Below are positions 1 through 5,864 of a DNA stretch of 21,118 bases, piece by piece (the first letter of the stretch is position 1; every line of letters starts with the position of its first letter). The DNA comes from CAYSYM01 sp964435115 (GTDB lineage: Bacteria > Chloroflexota > UBA6077 > CF-72). The DNA lies in NCBI GenBank assembly GCA_964435115.1, contig CAYSYM010000059.1:1-21118 (forward strand), read 5' to 3'. The notes under the pieces are model-generated. The model did no database searches. It was not told the origin of the DNA and was given only the letters and a program-made list of their open reading frames with translations. The position numbers and the translations under genes are program-made.

Positions 1-895
1 TGCCGCCGGTCAGCACCGCGATGTCGCGCAGCATCTCCTTGCGGCGGTCGCCGAAACCGGGCGCCTTGACCGCCAGGACGTTCAGGATGCCGCGCAGCTT
101 GTTGACCACCAAGGTGGCGAGTGCCTCGCCCTCGACGTCCTCGGCGACGATCACCAGCTCCTTCTTACCGGTCTGGACCAGCTTCTCGAGCACCGGCACG
201 ATGTCGGTGATGGCGCTGATCTTCCTGTCGGTGATCAGCAGGTAGGGTTCGTCCAGCGCCGCCTCCATCCGCTGGGGGTCGGTGATGAAGTACGCGCTGA
301 TGTAGCCACGGTCGAACTGCATGCCCTCGGTGTATTCCACCTCGAGCTTCAGCCCCTTGCCCTCCTCGACCGTGATGACGCCATCCTTGCCGACCTTGTC
401 CATCGCCTCGGCGAGCATCTTGCCGATCTCGGGGTCGTTGGCCGAGATGGTGGCAATGTGCTCGATGTCGTCGTGGCCCTTAACCGGGGTGGCGACCTTC
501 TTGATCTCCTCCACCACGCGCTCGGTCGCCTGCTCGATGCCGCGCTTCATGAGCATCGGGTTGGCGCCCGCGGCCAGGTTGCGGAGGCCCTCGGTGACGA
601 TCGCCTGAGCCAGGACCACGGACGTCGTGGTCCCGTCGCCGGCGACGTCGTTGGTCTTGGTGGCGGCCTGCTTGAGCATCTGGGCGCCCATGTTCTGGAA
701 GTGGTTCTCCAGCTCGATCTCCTTGGCCACCGTCACGCCGTCGTGGGTGACCGTGGGCGCGCCCCACTTCTTGTCGAGGGCCACGTTACGCCCGCGCGGA
801 CCGAGCGTGACCTTGACCGCGTTGGCAAGCGCGTCGATGCCAGCTTTCAACTGGCGCCGCGCTTCCGCATCAAACACGAGTTCCTTGGCTGGCAT
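1..895 (-). CDS. groEL: Chaperonin GroEL, N-terminal part (runs off the window)
   Basis: This is the 60-kDa chaperonin subunit that forms the double-ring folding chamber with GroES in the cytoplasm. About 298 N-terminal residues are visible, roughly 55% of the usual 540, and the gene continues beyond base 1. The protein starts MPAKELVFDAEARRQLKAG and carries the equatorial-domain signature KVTLGPRGRNV and the ATP-binding loop NDVAGDGTTTS, followed by the intermediate domain and part of the apical domain (RGYISAYFITD). The ATG at 895 is preceded by a strong AGGAGG ribosome-binding site. It lies 21 bp downstream of groES on the same strand, so the two form the usual groESL operon. No defect is seen. 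The N-terminal sequence resembles Thermomicrobia and related Chloroflexota from memory, which is an impression and not a search result. Confidence 0.97.
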   Translation of the reverse strand, partial: MPAKELVFDAEARRQLKAGIDALANAVKVTLGPRGRNVALDKKWGAPTVTHDGVTVAKEIELENHFQNMGAQMLKQAATKTNDVAGDGTTTSVVLAQAIVTEGLRNLAAGANPMLMKRGIEQATERVVEEIKKVATPVKGHDDIEHIATISANDPEIGKMLAEAMDKVGKDGVITVEEGKGLKLEVEYTEGMQFDRGYISAYFITDPQRMEAALDEPYLLITDRKISAITDIVPVLEKLVQTGKKELVIVAEDVEGEALATLVVNKLRGILNVLAVKAPGFGDRRKEMLRDIAVLTGG

Positions 896-916
896 GGATC
901 CTCCTGGGTGTCGGGT

Positions 917-1222
917 CTACTTCGTCCCGTTGCCGACGATGGCGAGCAGGTCGCTCTCACGAATGACCAGGTACTCCTCGCCATCCAGCTTGACCTCGGT
1001 GCCGGCGTACTTGGCGAAGAGGACCGTGTCGCCCTGCTTCACCTCCATCTCGACCCGCTTGCCGGTGTCCAGGACGCGGCCGGGGCCGACGGAGAGGACG
1101 GTCCCCTCCTGCGGCTTCTCGCTGGCCGTATCCGGCAGCACGATGCCGCTCTTGGTCGTCTCCTCCTTCTGCTTGGGCCGCACGACCACCCGGTCGCCGA
1201 GCGGTTTCAGGGTGACAGCCAT
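917..1222 (-). CDS. groES: Co-chaperonin GroES
   Basis: This is the 10-kDa lid of the GroEL chamber, 101 residues, a normal length for the family. It begins MAVTLKPLGDRVVVRPK, carries the mobile-loop region EETTKSGIVLPDTASEKP, and continues to the conserved EYLVIRESDLLAIV end. The ATG at 1222 is chosen because the family N-terminus begins there and AGGAGGG lies about 10 bases upstream. A longer reading from 1327 would add 35 residues with no family support. It is the first gene of the groESL operon. Upstream regulation appears unusual: no CIRCE inverted repeat is visible, but phased direct repeats lie at 1330-1370. Confidence 0.97.
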   Translation of the reverse strand: MAVTLKPLGDRVVVRPKQKEETTKSGIVLPDTASEKPQEGTVLSVGPGRVLDTGKRVEMEVKQGDTVLFAKYAGTEVKLDGEEYLVIRESDLLAIVGNGTK

Positions 1223-1329
1223 GGCGTCTCTTCCCTCCTGGTGATAGGTGGCGGCGTTCTCCTCGCTCGGCCGGCACGCTCCTGCTCCGCCGAGGCGCGA
1301 CTCGCCGCCTCCAGTGTGCCGAGGCACCC

Positions 1330-1370
1330 ATTAGAGGAACGTTGGACGGGGTGTTAGAGGAGCGTTAGAG
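1330..1370. promoter_or_regulatory. Two tandem 7-4-7 direct-repeat boxes (GTTAGAG type) upstream of groES
   Basis: Two copies of a heptamer-N4-heptamer element are seen on the + strand: ATTAGAG-GAAC-GTTGGAC at 1330-1347 and GTTAGAG-GAGC-GTTAGAG at 1353-1370. Heptamers within a box are 11 bp apart and the boxes are 23 bp apart, so all lie on nearly the same helical face. This is the layout of PhoB/OmpR-family response-regulator sites. A CATAAT hexamer (5 of 6 matches to TATAAT) at 1393-1398 lies downstream on the + strand. Read on the - strand, toward groES, the last repeat contains TCTAAT, also 5 of 6. Which gene is controlled is therefore undecided. Confidence 0.5.
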
Positions 1371-1581
1371 AACTGCCCCGCGGCCGACCGGGCATAATCA
1401 GCCCATACGGCGCGCGTGCTCTTCTCGGCAGCCCAGCGTGTGGGCGACACCGGATGGCAGATGCCAGGCGTGGGGGGTTAGGGACTGGGTGGCTGCGGCC
1501 CACCGTACTCCCCCAATACCCGATCCCCGACACCTGGCCCCGGGCCCGGGTTGAGTGCGGCGCCGCCAGGGGCCCTGGGGC
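1371..1581. other. Gene-free stretch between the groES upstream repeats and the small + strand gene
   Basis: This is the rest of a 359-bp gap between divergent genes (1223-1581). It holds the CATAAT candidate -10 at 1393-1398 and then about 180 bp with no convincing ORF on either strand. If CATAAT is used, the leader of the downstream gene would be about 175 nt. A CCCGGG-repeat segment lies at about 1540-1550. I see no riboswitch or RNA that I recognise. Confidence 0.4.
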
Positions 1582-1941
1582 ATGAGTCGCCTGCGTTACC
1601 CGTTCACGGAGATCTCGGCGCGCTGCCGGCTGTGCGGAGCCATCGGATTCACCGCGTCCAGCGAGCATGCGCTGGGCGGCCGCCTGATCGACTGGCGGCG
1701 TGAGCATGCTCGCGCGTGCCCGGAGTGGGCCAGGTGGGCGGAGCGGAAGGGTCTCCGCCTGGACGAGAACGGCGCGCTGCTGTACGCCAACGAGGTGGGG
1801 CCCTACCAGCCCAGGGCGCGCCAGAAGGAGGGAGACGCCCGGGTCGAGGAAGGTGGCGACCGGCCGCAGGCGCCCGCCGCGCCGCGGGTCGACCTGATGC
1901 GCGTGCCAGCGGCCGATCTGAAGCAGGCGTCGTTCCTCTGA
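1582..1941 (+). CDS. Small hypothetical protein with a putative C2HC zinc finger
   Basis: This is a 119-residue protein of unknown function. C15 and C18 (CRLC) are followed by H42 and C46 (EHARAC), giving C-x2-C-x23-H-x3-C, which could bind one zinc. The C-terminal half is charged and probably disordered (about residues 73-100), ending in LKQASFL. The ATG at 1582 is chosen because the conserved-looking segment starts there. An in-frame GTG at 1555 would add nine basic residues. Neither start has a clear ribosome-binding site. The gene converges on the next one with only 4 bp between the stops. I do not recognise a named family. The reading frame is supported by good high-GC codon use and ordered Cys/His spacing. 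Confidence 0.6.
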   Translation: MSRLRYPFTEISARCRLCGAIGFTASSEHALGGRLIDWRREHARACPEWARWAERKGLRLDENGALLYANEVGPYQPRARQKEGDARVEEGGDRPQAPAAPRVDLMRVPAADLKQASFL

Positions 1942-1945
1942 GGGC

Positions 1946-2341
1946 TCAACTGGCTTCCTGGCGCGCGAGGCCCAGCTCGACGAGGCGCGCGTCCACCGGA
2001 CGCCGCGTCGCCTTGGGGGGGCGGCCGCGCCGGCGGGGGATGCCGCCCTCCACCGCCTCGACCACCTCGTGGTATGAGGTGAAGGCGGCCATCTCCCCGA
2101 TGACGCCCGGCCCGCCGCAGGCCGCGCAGGCGAACCGCTCGCCGGGTGCTACGCGGCGCACCGGCAGGGCCGAGCTGGCCGGGCGGAAGACGAGGCCCTG
2201 GCCTGCCCCGGCGGCCACGACACCCGGGCCTACCAGCAGCCCGAGCGCGCGCCCGCAGTGCAGGCAGACCACGTCGGCGGTGATCCATCGGCGGCGGTGC
2301 GACGGCGGTGCAGGGCTCATCGCACGGCTCTCCCGCTTCAC
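1946..2341 (-). CDS. Small zinc-ribbon protein with an AT-hook-like segment
   Basis: This is a 131-residue protein of unknown function. Two CxxC pairs, C26/C29 (CLHC) and C72/C75 (CAAC), could form a zinc ribbon. Near the C-terminus RRRGRPPK (103-110) contains the RGRP core of an AT-hook, so DNA binding is plausible but not shown. The GTG start at 2341 overlaps the amidase stop as GTGA and has GGAG eight bases upstream, which suggests translational coupling to the amidase. An ATG at 2320 with GGGAG seven bases upstream is an equally good start and would remove seven residues. Its role next to a cell-wall amidase is unknown. Confidence 0.7.
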   Translation of the reverse strand: MKRESRAMSPAPPSHRRRWITADVVCLHCGRALGLLVGPGVVAAGAGQGLVFRPASSALPVRRVAPGERFACAACGGPGVIGEMAAFTSYHEVVEAVEGGIPRRRGRPPKATRRPVDARLVELGLARQEAS

Positions 2342-3378
2342 GGGAGCGACTCCAGGAAGGCCGTGACGCCGGCGGCGATGCCGCGGGCGGGTGCGTCCGG
2401 GTTGCCGATGAGCACCTGGCGGTCGGCGGCGCTGGTGAGGAACCCCGTCTCGATGATCGCCTGCGGTACGCCCGGCGCCACGGCGGAGCAGTAGCGTCGC
2501 GAGTTGAAGGCGTAGTAGTAGGTCATGCGCCGGCTGATGTGCTCGTCGTCGCGCTCCAGGGCCGTCGCCGGGCCGTAGGCGGCGTAGAGCGCCGCCACGA
2601 GCTGGTCGTCAGCCTCGGGGACGGAGCTGAAGCCGGGGCGCGCGATCTTGTAGCCCGAGAGGACTCCGGCCGGGTCGCCGTCGGCGTGGATGGACACGAA
2701 CGCCTGCGCCTGGTAACGGATCGGGACGGCCGCCGTCAGCACGTCCACCGCGTAGCCGGCCGCCGCGAGCTGCGCGGCGGCGCGGCGGCCAATCTCCAGG
2801 TTCACCTCCCACTCCTGCTTGCCACCGCCACTCGCCCCACCCTGCAGCCGCTCCAGCTCCGGGGGCACCTCGTCGATCTTCCAGTGGCCCGCCTGGAGGC
2901 CAACACGCTTGGTGCCGGGCGGGTTGTAGAGCGGCGTGGCCGGCAGCGGAGCCCGGAACGCGCTGAAGCCACCGGGCATGCCTGGCCCGAGAGGTGTGGC
3001 GGGTCGGGTGGGGTCGCACTGGTCGGCCGGCGTGATCGTCTCGGACGGGATTGGGGCCAGCAGCGGCTCCGCTGGCTGCCCGGGCGCCACCGCGGCCACC
3101 TGCTCCTCCACCGGCCCCTCTGCTTCGGACTGCAGCCGCGGTGTTGGGCCTGGCGCGGGCGTCGACGCCACGGCGCCTCCGGACGGGACGAGCGCTGACG
3201 CGTCGATCGGGGTCGTCGCCGGAAGGGGCGCCGCCGCGGCACCTGCCGGCAGGTCGGCCGCCGGCACGGGCGCCGCGCACGCGGCCGCCAGGAGGAGGGT
3301 GGCGACGCCGAGGGCGAGCCGCACGGCCCGCCGCGGGCGCGACAGAGGCCAGGAGCTGCGAGCGGGGCCGTCGCGCAC
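2338..3378 (-). CDS. Exported N-acetylmuramoyl-L-alanine amidase (Amidase_3 family)
   Basis: This enzyme is predicted to cleave the bond between N-acetylmuramic acid and L-alanine in peptidoglycan, outside the membrane. The N-terminus has arginines, a hydrophobic stretch LALGVATLLLAAAC, and a cysteine that could be lipidated, although AAAC is a weak lipobox. A Pro/Ala-rich linker of about 90 residues follows. The catalytic domain has the expected zinc and catalytic residues: H in GLQAGHW, E in WEVNLE, H in FVSIHADG, and E in AIIETGF. The start is uncertain. The GTG at 3378 gives 346 residues and just fits the promoter geometry; a GTG at 3393 is possible. The earlier ATG at 3453 would overlap the regulatory box at 3424-3441 and adds residues before the signal sequence. 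Confidence 0.88.
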   Translation of the reverse strand: MRDGPARSSWPLSRPRRAVRLALGVATLLLAAACAAPVPAADLPAGAAAAPLPATTPIDASALVPSGGAVASTPAPGPTPRLQSEAEGPVEEQVAAVAPGQPAEPLLAPIPSETITPADQCDPTRPATPLGPGMPGGFSAFRAPLPATPLYNPPGTKRVGLQAGHWKIDEVPPELERLQGGASGGGKQEWEVNLEIGRRAAAQLAAAGYAVDVLTAAVPIRYQAQAFVSIHADGDPAGVLSGYKIARPGFSSVPEADDQLVAALYAAYGPATALERDDEHISRRMTYYYAFNSRRYCSAVAPGVPQAIIETGFLTSAADRQVLIGNPDAPARGIAAGVTAFLESLP

Positions 3379-3386
3379 GCCGAGCA

Positions 3387-3392
3387 GTCTCA
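3387..3392 (-). promoter_or_regulatory. Weak -10 candidate of the amidase gene
   Basis: TGAGAC is the hexamer found where the spacing of the two better sites (31-32 bp past the box) would place a -10. Its match to TATAAT is poor. If used, transcription would begin almost on the GTG at 3378. This is inferred from spacing only. Confidence 0.2.
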
Positions 3393-3423
3393 CCCCAGGT
3401 GGCCGGGGAGAGGAGCGGCGCGG

Positions 3424-3441
3424 GCTGAAATCTCGCTGACA
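3424..3441 (-). promoter_or_regulatory. Response-regulator-like box before the amidase gene
   Basis: Read toward the amidase the element is TGTCAGC-GAGA-TTTCAGC, two heptamers sharing TCAGC at an 11-bp period. The same element, with one or two changes, lies at 8261-8278 and 8346-8363. The layout matches PhoB/OmpR-family binding sites, and an OmpR-type regulator is encoded at 7382-8152. The assignment to that regulator is inference. Confidence 0.65.
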
Positions 3442-3607
3442 GCCGCGGCCCATGCCGCCCTCCGGGCCACGGCAGCCGCGTCGGTGGCCGGCAGCGCCTT
3501 CGCGCGGCTCAGCCAGGTGCTGCGAGGGCGCGGCCGACGACCCAGCGCGCCCTGTGCGGCCCTTCCTGGCCGGCGCGGCACGCCAGTCGCTCGGCGCCGC
3601 GCCCGGG

Positions 3608-4561
3608 CTAGCGGGCGGGGATGGTCCCCAGCCGGCCGGCCCGGTAGTCCGCGAATGCCTGGGTCAGCTCGGCGTGGGTGTTCATGACGAAGGGGCCGTA
3701 CCAAGCTACCGGCTCCCGGATGGGGAGCCCGCCCATGATGTAGACGTCAAGCGTCGAGGTGCGGCTGTCCTGGGTCCGGTCGGCGCCCACGCGAATGGCG
3801 TCGCCGGCGCCCAGCACGGCGAGCTGTCCCGCGCGCACCGGGCCGCGCTCTGCGCCCACCGAGCCCGCGCCGCTCAGCACGTACACGAGCGCGTTGAAGT
3901 CCCGCCGCCAGGGAAGGTCCACCTCCGCCCCCGGCTGGAGGGTGGCGTGGACGATGGAGATCGGGGTGTGCGTCACACCGGGGCCGTGGTGCCCGTCGAC
4001 CTCGCCGGCGATCACGCGCAGCAGCGCGCCCCCATCCGGCGAGCTGAGCAACGCGACCGCCGCGCCCCGGATGTCCTGGTAGCGTGGCGGAGCCAGCTTG
4101 CGCTGGGAGGGCAGGTTGACCCAGAGCTGGAGCCCGTGGAACAGGCCACCGCGCGCCACGAGCCACTCTGGGGGTGTCTCGATGTGCAGGATGCCGGCGC
4201 CGGCGGTCATCCACTGCGTATCGCCATTGGTGATGACCCCGCCACCCCCGTTGGAGTCGCGGTGCTCGAAGACCCCGTCGAGCATGTAGGTGACGGTCTC
4301 GAACCCGCGGTGCGGGTGCCATGGGGTGCCCTTCGGCTCGCCGGGCGCGTACTCCACCTCACCCATCTGGTCGAGGTGGATGAAAGGGTCCAGGTCGGCC
4401 AGCGCGACGCCGGCGAAGGCCCGGCGCACCGGGAACCCCTCGCCCTCAAACGCCCGGGGCGCCGTCGTGACCGAGCGCACGCGGCGCAGCGCCGTGCGCC
4501 GCGGGTCGAGCGCGGCGACCTTCGGCAGGGCGAGGACGTCTTCGACGGCGACGGCTGGCAC
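3608..4561 (-). CDS. Pirin family protein
   Basis: This is a bicupin protein of 317 residues, close to the usual 290-320. Pirins bind a metal in the N-terminal cupin; some bacterial members have quercetin dioxygenase activity and others act as regulators, so the reaction here is not known. The metal ligands are visible: H82 and H84 in PWHPHRGFETV, and H126 and E128 in ILHIETP. The C-terminal cupin is more divergent, as usual. The GTG start at 4561 has AGGGAGG six bases upstream, and it lies 12 bp after the yceI-type gene, so both probably share a transcript driven from about 5250. The partnership with YceI and a divergent MarR regulator suggests a response to small-molecule or redox stress, which is inference. 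Confidence 0.92.
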   Translation of the reverse strand: MPAVAVEDVLALPKVAALDPRRTALRRVRSVTTAPRAFEGEGFPVRRAFAGVALADLDPFIHLDQMGEVEYAPGEPKGTPWHPHRGFETVTYMLDGVFEHRDSNGGGGVITNGDTQWMTAGAGILHIETPPEWLVARGGLFHGLQLWVNLPSQRKLAPPRYQDIRGAAVALLSSPDGGALLRVIAGEVDGHHGPGVTHTPISIVHATLQPGAEVDLPWRRDFNALVYVLSGAGSVGAERGPVRAGQLAVLGAGDAIRVGADRTQDSRTSTLDVYIMGGLPIREPVAWYGPFVMNTHAELTQAFADYRAGRLGTIPAR

Positions 4562-4573
4562 GCTGCCTCCCTG

Positions 4574-5134
4574 TCAGTCCTGCTTGACCGCCTGGACCTC
4601 GATGGTGATCTTGATCCCGTCGCCCACGAGCCAACCGCCAGCCTCGAGCGCCACGTTCCAGGTAAGGCCGAAGTCCTTGCGGTTGATCTCCGTCGCGGCG
4701 CTGAAGCCAGCCACCGTCTTGCCGTACGGGTTCTTGCCCGTGCCGTTGAACGTGGTATCCAGCACAACCTCCCGCGTCGTGCCCCGGATGGTGAGGTCGC
4801 CGACCACCTTGAAGCGCTCGCGGGTGCCCTCGATCCGGGTGCTCTTGAAGGTGATCGTGGGGTACTTCTCGACGTCCAGGAAGTCCGGCGACCTCAGGTG
4901 GGCGTCCCGCTGCGGCTCGCCCGTGTTGACGGTGGCGGCGTCGATCTCCGCCTCGACCGAGGACTTGGTGGGATCGTCGGCCACGTCGACGATCGTGCCC
5001 CGGACGCCGGTGAAGCGGCCCTTCACGGTGGTGAACATCATGTGCTTGACGCTCAGCTCGACCAGCGTGTGCGCCGGGTCGATCTGCCAGATCGTGCGGG
5101 TGCCCGTCTGGGCTGGCGACGTCGTGGTGCTCAT
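4574..5134 (-). CDS. YceI family protein
   Basis: This is a 186-residue protein of the YceI/TTHA0802 family, which has a lipocalin-like beta-barrel that binds polyisoprenoid or other amphiphilic ligands. It shows the family pattern in order: WQIDPAHTLVELSVKHMMF, VRGTIVDV, a central DAATVNTGEPQRDAHLRSPDF segment, and KVVGDLTIRGTTREVVLD, ending in DGIKITIEVQAVKQD. No signal peptide is present, so this member is probably cytoplasmic. The ATG at 5134 is preceded by AAGGAGG at ideal distance. The longer ORF from 5500 runs back through the promoter and the MarR gene and is not used. It is the first gene of the yceI-pirin unit. Confidence 0.94.
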   Translation of the reverse strand: MSTTTSPAQTGTRTIWQIDPAHTLVELSVKHMMFTTVKGRFTGVRGTIVDVADDPTKSSVEAEIDAATVNTGEPQRDAHLRSPDFLDVEKYPTITFKSTRIEGTRERFKVVGDLTIRGTTREVVLDTTFNGTGKNPYGKTVAGFSAATEINRKDFGLTWNVALEAGGWLVGDGIKITIEVQAVKQD

Positions 5135-5223
5135 GCGTACCTCCTTGGCGGTAGCAGATACCCCCGGTGGGGTGCAGAGTGAATGCCGGGCGCCCGGCCC
5201 TCTGGGCCCATCTCTTCCAGGCG

Positions 5224-5294
5224 AATATCTTGCGCGCGAGGAGCATGGTAGCCGGTCGCTCTCTTGCGTGCAAGATATTGCCCGGCAAGATATA
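5224..5294. promoter_or_regulatory. Divergent operator region with repeated ATATCTTGC / GCAAGATAT half-sites
   Basis: ATATCTTGC lies at 5225-5233, and its complement GCAAGATAT lies at 5270-5278 and 5285-5293. They form three overlapping imperfect palindromes: CTTGC-GC-GCGAG (5229-5240), TCTTGC-GT-GCAAGA (5262-5275), and TTGCC-C-GGCAA (5278-5288). They cover the candidate promoters of both the MarR gene and the yceI gene. This is the typical position for MarR-family operators, so the divergent MarR protein is the likely ligand-controlled repressor of both units. Binding is inferred, but the repeats are seen directly. Confidence 0.7.
5245..5273 (-). promoter_or_regulatory. Promoter of the yceI-pirin unit
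   Basis: On the - strand, TTGCAC (5273-5268) is followed by a 17-bp spacer and TACCAT (5250-5245). Each hexamer matches the sigma-70 consensus at four positions. The predicted leader is about 100 nt. The -35 hexamer lies inside the central operator palindrome. Confidence 0.55.
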
Positions 5295-5296
5295 CT
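5291..5296 (+). promoter_or_regulatory. -10 element of the marR gene, leaderless
   Basis: TATACT (5 of 6 matches to TATAAT) ends six bases before the GTG at 5303, so transcription should begin on or next to the start codon. It overlaps the third GCAAGATAT half-site, which fits autorepression. Confidence 0.6.
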
Positions 5297-5302
5297 CCGG
5301 CC

Positions 5303-5848
5303 GTGCAGCCGCCCGCCAAGGACACACCCCCGGTGCTCGCAGCTGGCGGGTCGTCCCTCGGTCCGCCGGATGAGGAGCTGGAGCTGGCGTGGGGGGCGGT
5401 GCTCAGTGGCCTGGCCGCTGCCGAACGGGCGCTCGCCGCCGAGCTGGAGGCCGCGGTGGGACTCCCCGCCGCGTGGATCGAGGTGCTCTTCCGGCTCCAC
5501 CGGACGCCGGGGCAGGTGCTACCGACGACCCAGCTCGCCCATGAGGTCTCCTTCTCCAGTGGCGGCTTCACCAAGGTGATGGACCGCCTGGTGGCGGCGG
5601 GGCTTGTCGAACGCCGGCCCTGCCCATCCGACCGGCGCGTCGTGTACGCCGCGCTCACCGCTCGCGGCCGGGCCGTTGCCGAACGCTCCCTGGCCGTCCA
5701 CCTGGATGGGCTGCGCCGCCACGTCGTGGCCGCCATTGGCCGCGACGGCTTGCTCGCGATCGCCGAGCTGATGCGCTGCCTGCGCGCCAGCCAGCCCGGG
5801 GCGGCAGCGCCGGTACGCCCGCACGCGGCGGCGGACCGCGACGGCTGA
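5303..5848 (+). CDS. MarR family transcriptional regulator
   Basis: This is a winged-helix regulator of 181 residues. Helices 2-4 and the wing are recognisable: GLPAAWIEVLFRLHRTPGQV, then TTQLAHEVSFSSGGFTKVMD as helix-turn-helix, LVAAGLVERRPCPSDRRVVY as the end of the recognition region and wing, and a long C-terminal dimerisation helix. The DRR wing motif is intact. The GTG at 5303 is chosen because it lies six bases past a good -10, which implies a leaderless message. An upstream TTG at 5264 would lie inside the operator. It is divergent from yceI-pirin and probably represses that unit and itself. The ligand is unknown. It ends 16 bp from the convergent sensor kinase gene. Confidence 0.9.
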   Translation: MQPPAKDTPPVLAAGGSSLGPPDEELELAWGAVLSGLAAAERALAAELEAAVGLPAAWIEVLFRLHRTPGQVLPTTQLAHEVSFSSGGFTKVMDRLVAAGLVERRPCPSDRRVVYAALTARGRAVAERSLAVHLDGLRRHVVAAIGRDGLLAIAELMRCLRASQPGAAAPVRPHAAADRDG

Positions 5849-5864
5849 GCCGACTGCCCGGCCG

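Noticed and set aside
1223..1353. CIRCE element upstream of groES
   Set aside because: I looked for TTAGCACTC-N9-GAGTGCTAA and close variants; none is present.
2338..3453. Amidase start at ATG 3453
   Set aside because: The extra residues precede the signal sequence, and the codons would overlap the regulatory box at 3424-3441, which is conserved at two other intergenic sites.
3454..3607. Small gene between the pirin gene and the amidase box
   Set aside because: Frames on both strands are Arg/Ala-rich shadows without a ribosome-binding site or family pattern; I see no feature here.
3452..5182. 576-codon + strand ORF
   Set aside because: It is antisense to the pirin and YceI genes, which have clear family motifs.
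5264..5848. MarR start at TTG 5264
   Set aside because: It would translate the operator and -10; the GTG at 5303 fits the family N-terminus and promoter spacing.
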